Source: Selenomonas bovis DSM 23594
Lineage (GTDB): Bacteria > Bacillota > Negativicutes > Selenomonadales > Selenomonadaceae
Length of the DNA stretch: 64,000 bases
Assembly: GCF_000381005.1 (NCBI RefSeq)
Contig: NZ_KB908385.1
Span: forward strand, 25,011-89,010
Direction of reading: 5' to 3'
Position 1 is the stretch's first letter. Each line of letters starts with the position of its first letter. The notes under the pieces are model-generated. The model ran no database searches and was not told the DNA's origin. It saw only the letters and a list, made by a program, of their open reading frames with translations. The translations under genes and the position numbers were made by a program. Below are positions 18,423-27,956 of the stretch, in pieces.

Positions 18423-19529
18423 TTAGATTACCACGTTTTTCGTCACAATCAAAGGGTAATTCGGCGCTCCTTTGAGCCATTTATCCTTAGAAATGGTAAC
18501 ATTTTTGTCACAAATTACATTCTCGACGAGCGAGCCATCCTGGATGTCGCCTTTCTGCATGATGATGGAGTTCTTGATCTTCACGTCCTTGCCGACGGTC
18601 ACGCCGCGGAAAAGAATGCTGTTCTCCACCTCGCCGCGGATGATACAGCCGTTCGCTACGAGCGAGTTCCTGACCTCCGCCGTCTCCTTGTACTGCACGG
18701 GTACCTCATCCTTGACCTTCGTGTAAATGGAGTTCTCGCCCATGAAGAGTTCCTCCCAGACCTCCGGCTGCAGGATGTCCATATTTGCCTTGTAGTAGGC
18801 CGCCGTAGAGTCGATGTGCGCGACATAGCCATCATGTTCATAAGCGTAGATCGTATACTCGTTCGCACGGCGGATGATGCCGTCCATGAGGAGATCCTGC
18901 CCGCCGTGCTCGTAGGTATAGCGCACCATCTCGACGAAAACCTTTTTCTCCATGAGGTAGATCGAGAGCGAGACCTTCGAGCCGTCGTAGACGGCAGGCT
19001 TTTCGGAAATATCCTCTACGAGCCCATTGTCCGCTGTCTCAAGCACGACGTTCTTGCCGATGGACTCCTCTGCCGCCGTATGATAGACCATCGTGATGTC
19101 CGCCCCCGTGTTCTGGTGGAAGCGCAGGACGGGATTAAAGTCCATATTGTAGACGAAACTGCCGCGCGCGAGCAGCACGTAGCGCTCCTTGCTGTGCTCG
19201 ATGTAGTCGAGGTTGTGGTAGAAATTCTTGAGATCCCCCTTGCGCTGATCCTCGTCGTCCTTCGCATACGGGAGGTAGAACAGCCCCTCGTGACGGCGGG
19301 CGAGATCCCAGTCCTTGCCCGAGCGCAGATGGTCGAGCACGGAACGCGGCTCGTCCGGAAGCATGATGCCGACGTTCCGTACGCCGGAATTCACCATGCT
19401 CGAAAGCGCAAAATCTATAAGGCGGTACCGCCCCGCGAAAGGAATCGACTCGACCGCTCTTTGATCCGCGAGCTCGCGGATCAGGCTTTTCTTCTCCTGA
19501 AGATCGACAATTCCCATGACCGTTTTCAA
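18423..19529 (-). CDS. glgD: glucose-1-phosphate adenylyltransferase subunit GlgD
   Basis: 368 residues, a GlgC-like nucleotidyltransferase fold with a C-terminal left-handed beta-helix (NSLVANGCIIRGEVENSILF). Unlike GlgC it lacks the GGxGxRL nucleotide loop at the N-terminus, the mark of GlgD, which in Firmicutes pairs with GlgC and modulates the ADP-glucose pyrophosphorylase. The TTG at 19529 (MKTVMGIVDLQEKKS) has GGGGTGA upstream and matches the usual GlgD N-terminus; the in-frame ATGs upstream lack a good ribosome site. It follows glgC by 49 bp. Confidence 0.93.
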   Translation of the reverse strand: MKTVMGIVDLQEKKSLIRELADQRAVESIPFAGRYRLIDFALSSMVNSGVRNVGIMLPDEPRSVLDHLRSGKDWDLARRHEGLFYLPYAKDDEDQRKGDLKNFYHNLDYIEHSKERYVLLARGSFVYNMDFNPVLRFHQNTGADITMVYHTAAEESIGKNVVLETADNGLVEDISEKPAVYDGSKVSLSIYLMEKKVFVEMVRYTYEHGGQDLLMDGIIRRANEYTIYAYEHDGYVAHIDSTAAYYKANMDILQPEVWEELFMGENSIYTKVKDEVPVQYKETAEVRNSLVANGCIIRGEVENSILFRGVTVGKDVKIKNSIIMQKGDIQDGSLVENVICDKNVTISKDKWLKGAPNYPLIVTKNVVI

Positions 19530-19578
19530 TGTCGTCACCCCACTTAGAAATCTCATCCTCACAGCCGACGCGGCTTGC

Positions 19579-20733
19579 TCAGCCCGCTTGCTTGGAACCG
19601 GCTTCCGACTGGACGGACTCGCCCTCCGCGACCACCGTGATGGCTCCCTTCGCGCCCTCGACGCGCGCCTCCGCCGCGATCTCGCAATTCTGCGCTACGA
19701 TGGCGTAGTCGACAACGGCGTTCTCCCCAACTGTCGTATAGGGCATGATGACGGAGTTCTTGACCTTTGCGCCCTTGCCGATGCGCACGCCGGGGAAGAT
19801 CACGGAGTTTTCCACCTCGCCGAGCACCATCGACCCCTCGCTGACCATCGAGTTCTTGATCTTGGCGTCCGGACCGACATAATGCGGCGGCATCGAGGCG
19901 TTCGACGAATAGATTTTCCACTCGCCGTTGAGCTCGAACGGCGGCTCATCCTGCAAGAGATCCATATTGGCCTGCCAGAGGCTCTCGATCGTGCCGACAT
20001 CCTTCCAGTAGCCCTCGAAAGCGTAGGAGTAGAGGCGCGCCTTGTCCGCGAGCATCTTCGGGATGATGTTCTTGCCGAAGTCATGACTCGACGTCTCATC
20101 CTTCGCATCCTCGATGAGGTATTTCTCGAGGAATGCCTTGTTGAAGATATAGATGCCCATCGACGCGAGATTGCTCTTCGGCTGTGCTGGTTTCTCCTCG
20201 AATTCCTCGATGCGGCCCTCTTCATCCGTATTCATGATGCCGAAGCGGGGCGCTTCCTCCCACGGCACCTCGATGACGCCGATGGTCGCCTCGGCCTTGT
20301 TCTTCTTGTGTGCCTCGAGCATCCAGGAGTAATCCATCGTATAGATGTGGTCGCCCGAGAGGATGAGCACATACTCTGGATCCGCGAGATCGATGAAGTT
20401 GAGGTTCTGATAGATCGCGTCCGCCGTGCCGCGGTACCAATCCGCGCCCTTGTCGCGCGCGTATGGCGGCAGGATGAAGATGCCGCCGTCTTTTGTGTCG
20501 AGATCCCACGAACTGCCGGAGGCCAGGTAGTTATGCAGTTCCAGCGGGCGGTACTGTGTGAGCACGCCGACCTTGTCGATGCCGGAGTTCGCGCAGTTGC
20601 TGAGCGGGAAGTCGATGATGCGATACTTGCCGCCGAACGGCACCGCTGGCTTCGCGATGTTCTTCGTCAGCGCTCCCAGACGGCTTCCCTGGCCGCCCGC
20701 CAAAATCATTGCCAAGCATTCAGTCTTTCTCAT
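19579..20733 (-). CDS. glgC: glucose-1-phosphate adenylyltransferase
   Basis: 384 residues. It makes ADP-glucose from ATP and glucose-1-phosphate, the committed step of glycogen synthesis. Motifs seen: [16 protein letters not shown] (nucleotide loop), [31 protein letters not shown] and YWKDVGT, then a beta-helix regulatory domain. The C-terminus ends in a short Glu/Ala-rich stretch. ATG at 20733 follows GGGGGG eight bases upstream; longer in-frame versions lack a ribosome site. First gene of the operon; about 500 bp of non-coding DNA lies upstream. Confidence 0.97.
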   Translation of the reverse strand: MRKTECLAMILAGGQGSRLGALTKNIAKPAVPFGGKYRIIDFPLSNCANSGIDKVGVLTQYRPLELHNYLASGSSWDLDTKDGGIFILPPYARDKGADWYRGTADAIYQNLNFIDLADPEYVLILSGDHIYTMDYSWMLEAHKKNKAEATIGVIEVPWEEAPRFGIMNTDEEGRIEEFEEKPAQPKSNLASMGIYIFNKAFLEKYLIEDAKDETSSHDFGKNIIPKMLADKARLYSYAFEGYWKDVGTIESLWQANMDLLQDEPPFELNGEWKIYSSNASMPPHYVGPDAKIKNSMVSEGSMVLGEVENSVIFPGVRIGKGAKVKNSVIMPYTTVGENAVVDYAIVAQNCEIAAEARVEGAKGAITVVAEGESVQSEAGSKQAG

Positions 20734-21229
20734 AACAATTACCCCCCATGGTATCAAAAGCAATGTGCTGCGGCACATCGTTTTCTGCACCTTTACGAAC
20801 ATGGACATCTTTGACACTATCAAAGCAGATGATGCGTGAAAAGTACACACATCTTTGCAAATATTATCAAATCCAGCTACATTCGTTCACATTCTGTTAC
20901 ATCCATCGCTGCATCATCTCGTAATTTTCTGTCAATTGCAAAAATCACGAAGAAAGATACCATCCCGCGGCCTCTCAGAACCACCCCAACAGATGATACA
21001 TGCCATCCTGAAAATGTCTCTGCATTTCCCTTTATGTTTTTATATTTCTACAATGACCGAAAATTTCCTTCTTATTTTCTATAAAAAATTATCGTCTTCG
21101 CAAAAATATACGAAAATTAAATAGAAGGCATAGAAAGCCTGGCGCAGAGACGCAGCGCCGCTTCTGAGGGAATCATCGCCGACATCCCGCCGTTCCCGTG
21201 CGACAACATGACTCCATATCGACAAAAAT
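20734..21229 (-). other. non-coding region upstream of glgC
   Basis: About 500 bp without a supported gene. The part at 20850-21120 is clearly richer in A and T than its surroundings. Short reading frames on both strands lack ribosome sites and family resemblance. The glgC promoter must lie here, but I see no clear -35/-10 pair; a GATAAT on the minus strand near 20865 has a poor -35 partner. A long regulated leader is possible but I cannot fold a recognisable riboswitch. Confidence 0.5.
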
Positions 21230-21267
21230 CCCGCCGTGCAGCCGAATTGCTTCGGCTGCACGGCGGG
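21230..21267 (-). terminator. terminator of the recA-recX-DUF805 unit
   Basis: Perfect 17-bp arms (CCCGCCGTGCAGCCGAA and its complement) with a 4-nt loop, then ATTTTTG on the minus strand. It lies 10 bp past the DUF805 stop. Confidence 0.93.
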
Positions 21268-21277
21268 ATGATTCCTC

Positions 21278-21769
21278 TCAGGCGACGGTATGCGCCAAAG
21301 GATCTTTTCCGTACTGGTTGTCCCCCTGCACGCCCCGCAGAGCCATGAGACAGATTTGGAAAACCATCGCAGCAAGGCAGACGAGCTCATAGGCGACGAC
21401 CGGCGCGCTGTCAGGCTCGAGTCCCTCGAGGAAGCGGCCGGCAACGCTCTGCCCCAAACCGTAGACGAGATAGACGACACCGATGGTCTTGCCATAGCCG
21501 AGATCGTGCAGACGCCGCACGACGAGCGTGTAGACGGCGACCGTCTCGAGCACGGAGACGGAGGACGTGATACCTGCCGCCGCGGTCTTGTCGCCCGTCG
21601 CGTAGAAAACAATAGAATAGACGAAGAGCGCGAGGATGAGGCAGATGACAGAGACCGCAAGGAAGCGCTCAATATAGCGCCTGCGGTTCAGCCTGCCCTC
21701 GCAGCTGAAAAATCCCCGGCGGATGTTCTCCATCGTGATGTCACTGCGCGTGATATTGTAAAGTGCCAT
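21278..21769 (-). CDS. DUF805 family membrane protein
   Basis: 163 residues with about four hydrophobic segments (for example FLAVSVICLILALFVYSIVF and VVAYELVCLAAMVFQICLM). The N-terminal signature FFSCEGRLNRRRY and the later VVRRLHDLGYGK are typical of DUF805, small inner-membrane proteins of unknown function. ATG at 21769 follows AAAGGAG and lies 10 bp after the recX stop, so it is translated from the recA transcript. There is no obvious functional link to recombination. Confidence 0.9.
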   Translation of the reverse strand: MALYNITRSDITMENIRRGFFSCEGRLNRRRYIERFLAVSVICLILALFVYSIVFYATGDKTAAAGITSSVSVLETVAVYTLVVRRLHDLGYGKTIGVVYLVYGLGQSVAGRFLEGLEPDSAPVVAYELVCLAAMVFQICLMALRGVQGDNQYGKDPLAHTVA

Positions 21770-21779
21770 AGGTTCTCCT

Positions 21780-22292
21780 TTATGCAAAGCCCTCAGCTTC
21801 GGCGTATTCCTCGACGGCCGCGCGGCAGACCGCGCTCACAAAGCCTTTCTGATAGAGGTTCGCCATCATCTTGCGCGGCTCAGCACTGCGTTTATACTTG
21901 AGCGCGAGCACGCGCAGTGCCGCCGCTTTCTCCCGCTCGTAGGTATCCGCGGGCACGCAGGCCTTGACGAGTTCGCTCGGAAAGCCGCGCTGCAGGAGCT
22001 TCATGACAATCTGCCGCACGGAGCTGCGGCTCTCGTTGTAGAGATAGGCGAACTGGCGCGCACAGGCGTCCGCGTCGTTTAGGTAGTGCTTCTCGACGAG
22101 GCGCGCAATGGCGGCCTCTGTCTCCTCCTCTGCGTAGCCCTTGCGCAGGAGCTTTTCCCGCAGCTTCGCGCTGCTATGCTCCTGGCGTGCGAGGAGGTCG
22201 ACGGCATACATGAGCGCGGTCTTTTTCGCGCGAGGCTTCCTCGCGGTCTTTGCTTCCGCCGCCTGCTCACCCGGCAGCATTTCACTCATCAT
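21780..22292 (-). CDS. recX: RecX-family regulatory protein
   Basis: 170 residues, helical, with the RecX pattern [28 protein letters not shown] (two stretches) and [12 protein letters not shown]. RecX caps or remodels RecA filaments in the species studied. The N-terminal 25 residues are rich in Ala, Lys and Arg. The start region is ATGATGAGTGAAATG; the first ATG (22292) overlaps the recA stop by 11 bp and no strong ribosome site is visible, which suggests translational coupling to recA. Confidence 0.92.
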   Translation of the reverse strand: MMSEMLPGEQAAEAKTARKPRAKKTALMYAVDLLARQEHSSAKLREKLLRKGYAEEETEAAIARLVEKHYLNDADACARQFAYLYNESRSSVRQIVMKLLQRGFPSELVKACVPADTYEREKAAALRVLALKYKRSAEPRKMMANLYQKGFVSAVCRAAVEEYAEAEGFA

Positions 22293-23343
22293 GTGTCACA
22301 GCGGCTGATGCCTGCGCCTTTTCCTGTTGCTGCCCCGTCGCATCTTCCGCCGGCTGCTGGCTCTCGATGAGCTTCGCGCGGATCTTGCCCTCGATCTCTT
22401 CCGCGAGCTGCGGATTGTCCTTGAGGGACTGCTTCGCGTTCTCCTTGCCCTGTCCGAGACGGTTGCCGTCGTAGGAGAACCAGGCGCCGCTCTTGTCGAC
22501 GATCTCGAGCTCGACGCCCATATCAATGATACTCGAGAGTTTCGAGACGCCCTCGCCGTACATGATGTCAAACTCCGCCTGCTTGAACGGCGGCGCGACC
22601 TTGTTCTTGACGACCTTGATGCGCGCGCGATTGCCGATGATCTCCTGCCCCTGCTTGAGCGTGTCGATCTTGCGCACGTCGAGGCGTACAGAGGAGTAGA
22701 ACTTGAGCGCGCGGCCGCCCGTCGTCGTTTCGGGGCTGCCGAACATGACGCCGACCTTCTCGCGGATCTGGTTGATGAAGACAACGACGGTGCGCGTCTT
22801 GCTGATGATGCCCGTGAGCTTGCGCATGGCCTGGCTCATGAGGCGCGCGTGGAGGCCGACGTGGCTGTCGCCCATCTCACCCTCGATCTCCGCCTTCGGC
22901 ACGAGCGCCGCAACGGAGTCGACGACGACGATATCGATGGCGCTGCTGCGCACGAGCGCGTCGACGATGTCGAGCGCCTGTTCGCCGCTGTCCGGCTGTG
23001 AGATCAGCAGGTTGTCGATGTCGACGCCGAGCTTCTGCGCGTAGACGGGATCGAGCGCGTGCTCCGCATCGATGAAGGCCGCGATGCCGCCGTTCTTCTG
23101 TGCCTCCGCGATCATGTGCAGCGTGACGGTCGTCTTGCCGGACGACTCCGGGCCGTAGATTTCAATGATGCGGCCGCGCGGAACGCCGCCGACGCCGAGC
23201 GCGACATCGAGCGGCAGGATGCCCGTCGGTATGACCTCGATATTCATGTTCGCCTTGGCGTCGCCGAGGCGCATGATGGCACCCTTGCCGAAGTCTTTTT
23301 CAATTTTCTTCAGCGCATTGTCCAATGCTTCATTTCTGTCCAT
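22282..23343 (-). CDS. recA: recombinase A
   Basis: 353 residues. ATP-dependent strand exchange and SOS co-protease. Walker A GPESSGKT at residues 64-71, [10 protein letters not shown], the L1/L2 loops around [19 protein letters not shown] and [16 protein letters not shown], and an acidic-to-mixed C-terminus. ATG at 23343 is preceded by AAAGAGAG. The gene starts only 22 bp after the transporter gene, so either there is a promoter inside that gene or recA is read through from it; I see no clear LexA-type box in the short gap. Confidence 0.98.
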   Translation of the reverse strand: MDRNEALDNALKKIEKDFGKGAIMRLGDAKANMNIEVIPTGILPLDVALGVGGVPRGRIIEIYGPESSGKTTVTLHMIAEAQKNGGIAAFIDAEHALDPVYAQKLGVDIDNLLISQPDSGEQALDIVDALVRSSAIDIVVVDSVAALVPKAEIEGEMGDSHVGLHARLMSQAMRKLTGIISKTRTVVVFINQIREKVGVMFGSPETTTGGRALKFYSSVRLDVRKIDTLKQGQEIIGNRARIKVVKNKVAPPFKQAEFDIMYGEGVSKLSSIIDMGVELEIVDKSGAWFSYDGNRLGQGKENAKQSLKDNPQLAEEIEGKIRAKLIESQQPAEDATGQQQEKAQASAAVTHDE

Positions 23344-23365
23344 ATTTCACTCTCTTTCTATCCTA

Positions 23366-24646
23366 TCAGAGATAACGGATGTATACGTAGACGCTCGAAA
23401 TCGCGACCGTGAGCACCATGACGGGAAACGCGATCTTCATGAAGCCGAGGAAGGAAATCTGCTTGCCGCGCTGCGCCGCCATCGAGGCAACGACGACGTT
23501 CGCGCTCGCGCCGATGAGCGTGCCGTTGCCGCCGAGGCAGGCGCCGAGTGCGAGGCTCCACCACATCGGGTCGAGGTTCGTGAGACCGAGCTGGCCCATA
23601 TCCTTGATGAGCGGGATGAGCGTCGCGACGAACGGGATGTTGTCTATGAACGCGGAGGCGAAGGCGCTCATCCAGAGGATGAGCATGGCCGTCGCGTTGA
23701 CGCTGCCGTTCGTGAGCTTGATCGCCTCGACGGCGAGCATCTTGATGACACCTGTCTCGACGAGCGCGCCGACGAGCACGAAGAGACCCGCGAAGAAGAA
23801 GATGGCCAGCCACTCGACCTTCGAGAGGACCTTCGCGATCATCGACTCGTTGCGCGTGTAGGTGATGAGCAGCAGCAGTCCCGCGCCAGAGAGCGCAGCC
23901 GTCGCCGTCTGCAGGCCGAGCGTACCGTGTAGCACGAACATCGAGATCGTGACAGCGATGACGAACAGGCATTTCTTGAGCAGCGCGGGATTCGCGATCT
24001 GGCTCCGCTCGTTGAGGCGCATGACCTTCTCCTGCAGTTCCGGCTGCGTCTTGAGCGCCTTCCCGTAGATGGCGATGAGCAGCGCTTCGACGACGATGAA
24101 GATGAAGATGCAGAGTCCCGTGAGGTTCCAGACGAAGTCCATGAAGTTCAGGCCGACCGCGCTGCCGATCATGATGTTCGGCGGATCGCCGATGAGCGTT
24201 GCCGTGCCGCCGATGTTCGAGGCGAGGATCTGCGATATGAGGTACGGCTTGACATCGACCTTGAGCTGCGCCGTGATGCTGAACGTGATGGGCACGGTGA
24301 GGAGCACCGTCGTCACGTTGTCGAGCAGGGCCGAGCAGACCATCGTGAGCGCCGAGAGCGCGACGAGCAGCGCAATCGGACGCGCCTTGACCTTTTTCGC
24401 CGCCCAGATGGCGAGGAAATTGAAGAGCCCCGTCTCACTCGTGATGTTGACGATGATCATCATGCCGATGAGCAGGCCGAGCGTGTTGAAGTCGATATGG
24501 CCGATGGCTGTCTGCTGGTCGATGACGCCGCAGAGGATCATGAGCATCGCGCCAAAGATGCCGACAATCGTCCGGTGAACTTTTTCCGAAATAATCAGCG
24601 CGTACGCCGCCACAAAGATGATGACGGCGATCGTCGTTGTACTCAT
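23366..24646 (-). CDS. ArsB/NhaD-type (ion transporter superfamily) permease
   Basis: 426 residues with roughly eleven hydrophobic segments. Signatures of the ArsB/NhaD branch are SALLDNVTTVLLTVPI, NIGGTATLIGDPPNIMIGSA, and the second-half mirror AFIDNIPFVATLIPL with LGGNGTLIGASANVV. These inverted-repeat motifs form the ion-binding core in the superfamily. Possible substrates are sodium/proton exchange, arsenite or a carboxylate; the sequence alone does not decide. The gene begins 22 bp downstream of the palindromic repeat element at 24669-24829. Confidence 0.88.
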   Translation of the reverse strand: MSTTTIAVIIFVAAYALIISEKVHRTIVGIFGAMLMILCGVIDQQTAIGHIDFNTLGLLIGMMIIVNITSETGLFNFLAIWAAKKVKARPIALLVALSALTMVCSALLDNVTTVLLTVPITFSITAQLKVDVKPYLISQILASNIGGTATLIGDPPNIMIGSAVGLNFMDFVWNLTGLCIFIFIVVEALLIAIYGKALKTQPELQEKVMRLNERSQIANPALLKKCLFVIAVTISMFVLHGTLGLQTATAALSGAGLLLLITYTRNESMIAKVLSKVEWLAIFFFAGLFVLVGALVETGVIKMLAVEAIKLTNGSVNATAMLILWMSAFASAFIDNIPFVATLIPLIKDMGQLGLTNLDPMWWSLALGACLGGNGTLIGASANVVVASMAAQRGKQISFLGFMKIAFPVMVLTVAISSVYVYIRYL

Positions 24647-24668
24647 CTCTTACACTTCCTATTCCTTG

Positions 24669-24829
24669 AGGAACCACTGATTCATTCGGCACTCCGTCTT
24701 CACGCGTCTGCACTGTCCTCTCGCCCTCGACCATCCTCAGCGTAGCTTCGGCTACGCCTGCGGTTTGTCTCCGAAGAGTACAGCGCATCCACGTAAATCC
24801 GGAGCACCTCATTTCATCAGCGGTTCCTT
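24669..24829 (-). repeat. palindromic dispersed repeat, copy C
   Basis: About 161 bp, a single long imperfect palindrome with ends AGGAACCACTGAT and ATCAGCGGTTCCT. Its reverse complement aligns almost throughout with copy A at 55307-55470: shared blocks include GTGCTCCGGATTTACGTGGA, GACAAACCGCAGGCGTAGC, the CGAA tip and ACGCGTGAAGACGGAGTG. Relative to copy A the terminal GGAAGC/GCTTCC became GGAACC/GGTTCC on both arms, so pairing is kept. It fills the gap between the 102-residue gene and the transporter gene. Confidence 0.9.
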
Positions 24830-24884
24830 GACTTTTCCCGCAGGGCGTCCTGGCGTCCTGTGTCATAATGCCGCATTTTCAGCG

Positions 24885-25193
24885 TTATTTTTCCTTATAT
24901 TTCGGTGTGATAAGGATGGTCTCCCCATCCTTTTTGACCTTGTAGGTGAACTTCGTGACGCCCTTCATGGCGAGCTGGAGCTTCAGCTCCGTGAGCGCCT
25001 TGCCGAGATCCTCCGTGAGCTTCGGCGTGAAGCCCGCGCGCCCGAGCTCGGCGGGCGGCTCGATGCCGGCCTGCGCACGCCGCCGCGCGTCGGCGGCCTT
25101 CTCCGCCTGGAGGAACTTGTCCTCCATCGTCTCTTCCTCCACCCAGTCCCGGAACATATCCTTGTCCGTGAGATTCTTCGGTATCTTTGGCAT
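24885..25193 (-). CDS. conserved-looking hypothetical protein, 102 residues
   Basis: I do not recognise a named family. The protein is charged and mostly helical (DKDMFRDWVEEETMEDKFLQ, EKAADARRRAQAG), with a short beta-like C-terminus (VTKFTYKVKKDGETILITPK). No membrane segment or cysteine. ATG at 25193 has AAGGAG seven bases upstream. It lies 28 bp after glnS on the same strand, so it is probably cotranscribed with it. It is followed by repeat copy C. Confidence 0.75.
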   Translation of the reverse strand: MPKIPKNLTDKDMFRDWVEEETMEDKFLQAEKAADARRRAQAGIEPPAELGRAGFTPKLTEDLGKALTELKLQLAMKGVTKFTYKVKKDGETILITPKYKEK

Positions 25194-25221
25194 TGCTGTC
25201 ACTCCTTCCGAGACGCCTGTC

Positions 25222-26877
25222 TTATTTTTTCTTCGCCTTGGCCCAGCTGTCGCGCAGGCCGACGACGCGATTGAACACGAGGTGCTCAGGCGTCGTATCG
25301 GGATCGACGACGAAGTAGCCCTCGCGCAGGAACTGGTAGTGCGTCCCCGCCGCCGTATGCAGGAGCGACGGCTCGACGAACGCATGCTCGATGGTTTCGA
25401 GCGAATGCTGATTGAGCGCCCCGATGAAGTCCTTCGGCACGTTACCGTCCGCATCCGTCTCGATGAGGTAGTCGTAGAGACGCACCTCGGCGTCAAGTGC
25501 CGTCTTTGCGGCCACCCAGTGGATCGTGCCCTTGATCTTGCGGCCAGCCGTCTTGCCACCCGTCTTGGAGTCGGGATCTACCGTGCAGCGGAGCTCTGTG
25601 ATGTTGCCATCCGCATCCTTGACGACTTCCTCGCACTTGATGATGTAGGCATGCTTGAGACGCACCTCGCCGCCCGGCTTGAGGCGGAAGAACTTCTTCG
25701 GCGGCTCCTCCATGAAGTCCTCCTGCTCGATGTAGAGCACGCGCGAGAAGGGCACATAGCGCGCGCCGCCGTGCATCGGATTGTTGTCCGCGCGCAGCCA
25801 CTCCTCCTTGTCCTCAGGGTAGTTCGTGAGTACGACCTTCAGGGGATGCAACACGGCCATCACGCGGTCGGCGTGCTCATTCAAGTCCTCGCGCACCGCG
25901 TGCTCGAGCATCGCAACATCGACGAGGCTGTTCGCCTTCGCGACACCGATCTCCTCGCAGAAGCTGCGGATGGCGGCCGGCGTATAGCCGCGGCGTCGCA
26001 GGCCGGAGATGGTCGGCATGCGCGGATCGTCCCAGCCGCGCACATAGCCCTCCTCGACGAGTTGGCGCAGCTTGCGTTTGCTCGTGACCGTATTCGTGAG
26101 ATTCAGGCGCGCGAACTCGATCTGGCGCGGGCGCGTCATCGGATCGAAATCGAGCGCATCGAGCAGCCAGTCGTAGAACGGACGGTGTTCCTCGAACTCC
26201 AGCGTGCAGACAGAGTGCGTGATGCCCTCGATGGCATCGGAGAGCGGATGCGCGAAATCGTACATCGGATAGATGCACCATTTGTCGCCCGTGCGGTGAT
26301 GATGGGCATGTGCGATGCGGTAGATGACCGTGTCGCGCATGACCATGTTCGGCGAGGCCATGTCGATCTTCGCGCGCAGCACCTTCTCGCCGTCCGCGAA
26401 CTCGCCCGCCTTCATGCGGCAGAAGAGGTCGAGGTTTTCGCTGACGCTGCGGTTCCGGTACGGGCTTTCCTTTCCAGGCTCCGTGAGCGTGCCGCGGTAG
26501 GCCTTGATCTCCTCGGCCGAGAGGTCATCAACGTAGGCGAGACCTTTCTCGATGAGCTTCTCCGCGAATGCGTAGAGCTGGTCGAAGTAATCGGAGGCAT
26601 AGAACTTGCGATCTCCCCAGGAAAAGCCGAGCCACTTGATGTCCTCCTGGATGGAGTCGACGTACTCCGTGTCCTCCTTCGTCGGGTTCGTGTCGTCAAA
26701 GCGCAGGTTGCAAAGGCCGCCGTTCGCTTCGGCCAAGCCGAAATTCAGGCAGATGGATTTTGCATGCCCCACATGAAGGTACCCGTTCGGCTCCGGTGGG
26801 AAGCGCGTATGGATGCCCTCCGTGTATTTCCCGTTCTTCAGGTCTTCCTCAATCGCATTCTGTATGAAATTTACCAT
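25222..26877 (-). CDS. glnS: glutaminyl-tRNA synthetase
   Basis: 551 residues, class I synthetase charging tRNA-Gln. [16 protein letters not shown] contains the HIGH-type motif, VTSKRKL the KMSKS-type motif, and the beta-barrel anticodon domain follows ([20 protein letters not shown]). Having GlnRS means this organism can charge tRNA-Gln directly, as in many Negativicutes and Proteobacteria, instead of using only the amidotransferase route of most Firmicutes. Start ATG at 26877 follows AAAGGGG. It begins 16 bp after the HD-domain gene. Confidence 0.97.
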   Translation of the reverse strand: MVNFIQNAIEEDLKNGKYTEGIHTRFPPEPNGYLHVGHAKSICLNFGLAEANGGLCNLRFDDTNPTKEDTEYVDSIQEDIKWLGFSWGDRKFYASDYFDQLYAFAEKLIEKGLAYVDDLSAEEIKAYRGTLTEPGKESPYRNRSVSENLDLFCRMKAGEFADGEKVLRAKIDMASPNMVMRDTVIYRIAHAHHHRTGDKWCIYPMYDFAHPLSDAIEGITHSVCTLEFEEHRPFYDWLLDALDFDPMTRPRQIEFARLNLTNTVTSKRKLRQLVEEGYVRGWDDPRMPTISGLRRRGYTPAAIRSFCEEIGVAKANSLVDVAMLEHAVREDLNEHADRVMAVLHPLKVVLTNYPEDKEEWLRADNNPMHGGARYVPFSRVLYIEQEDFMEEPPKKFFRLKPGGEVRLKHAYIIKCEEVVKDADGNITELRCTVDPDSKTGGKTAGRKIKGTIHWVAAKTALDAEVRLYDYLIETDADGNVPKDFIGALNQHSLETIEHAFVEPSLLHTAAGTHYQFLREGYFVVDPDTTPEHLVFNRVVGLRDSWAKAKKK

Positions 26878-26893
26878 GATGACAATAACCCCT

Positions 26894-27745
26894 TTATTGA
26901 GATATTCTTTCTATATCAGGGAGGCGATGCTCCCGCACAGCCATTTCGCAGGACACAGGCACATCCTCCTGCGCGCATTTCGCCGCCACATAGGACTTGA
27001 CGCGCACGAAGCCAAGCGTGAGCTCTCTGCCGTGCGGCAGGGCATGGATGACCTTGTCGATGTAGCCCTTCCGCGCGATCTCGCGCATCGTCCAGCTGAA
27101 ATAGATGTCGTAGACCCAGAGCAGGCGCACGACCTTGCGGTCGCCGTGCGTGCGGATGGCGTGATAGTCGGCCTGCCGCCCCTCGACGAGCGCGCGCACG
27201 AAGGCGGGGCTCACATCCTGGCTCCGCAACGACGCGACGAAGTTCGGTGCCGCCTCCGCGCCGCTCGCGGAAAGATATGGCGCGAGCACGCGGTAGATAT
27301 CGAGCTTGTCCGCATCGCGCAGCATCTTCGCAAAGAGGAGAGATCGCGCGTCCTCCGTCGGCTCGATGGCCTTCTTGTTGTGGTTCTTGATGGCGAAGCG
27401 CACGAGCGCGCGATCCTCCGCAGCAAGACGCCGCATGAGCGGCAGCTCCGCGAGCACCTTGAGCGCGAGCGCCGCGTGATCCTCTGACTGCGCGTCGTTG
27501 AATGTCTTGTAGAGACTGTATTGGCGAAACCGCCCGACATCATGGAAGAGTCCCATAATCTCCGCGAGCTGCCTCCCATGCGCGTCGAGCCCGAGATGTT
27601 TCGCGAGCGCCACCATGTTCGCCGTCACATAACCCGTATGTGTTTCCTTGATGAGAATGCCCTGCATGACTTCCTTGTCCGCCGTGTAGAACGACTTCAT
27701 ATAGGCCGTCATCCAGGTATGCATTTCCCGCAATAACTGCTGCAA
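26894..27745 (-). CDS. HD-domain phosphohydrolase
   Basis: 283 residues. Metal-binding HD superfamily residues are visible: H36 (KETHTGYV), the H68-D69 pair in [11 protein letters not shown], the histidine in IKNHNKKAI and the Asp in [10 protein letters not shown]. No partner domain (GAF, REC) is present. Substrate unknown; HD proteins of this simple type may act on nucleotides or phosphomonoesters. The start is a TTG at 27745, eight bases after AAAAGGAG. It forms an operon with glnS, so a link to tRNA or nucleotide metabolism is possible but unproven. Confidence 0.85.
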   Translation of the reverse strand: MQQLLREMHTWMTAYMKSFYTADKEVMQGILIKETHTGYVTANMVALAKHLGLDAHGRQLAEIMGLFHDVGRFRQYSLYKTFNDAQSEDHAALALKVLAELPLMRRLAAEDRALVRFAIKNHNKKAIEPTEDARSLLFAKMLRDADKLDIYRVLAPYLSASGAEAAPNFVASLRSQDVSPAFVRALVEGRQADYHAIRTHGDRKVVRLLWVYDIYFSWTMREIARKGYIDKVIHALPHGRELTLGFVRVKSYVAAKCAQEDVPVSCEMAVREHRLPDIERISQ

Positions 27746-27849
27746 AAAGAACGCTCCTTTTCCGCCAGGAAAGCGCTGAATGAACCAGTGAATCCCCCGG
27801 GCATTCCGCCCTCCGGTATTGCCGCGCAGACTGCACCGCTATACCGCCT

Positions 27850-27878
27850 ATTATACTACGTTACTCTTTTCGCGTCTA
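27850..27878 (-). promoter_or_regulatory. promoter of the HD-glnS operon
   Basis: TAGACG-17 bp-TATAAT on the minus strand, leaving a GC-rich leader of about 100 nt that contains a CGGTAT/ATACCG inverted pair. Confidence 0.6.
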
Positions 27879-27956
27879 TGCTTCGCGCGCATCCTCGTCC
27901 CGGCATCGCCTCACACCATGCCAGCTCCGGCGGCGCTTCCTCAGCGCTACCAGAGC

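Noticed and set aside
23344..23365. LexA/SOS box before recA
   Set aside because: The gap to the transporter gene is only 22 bp and shows no GAAC-N4-GTTC-type or CTGT-N8-ACAG-type palindrome.
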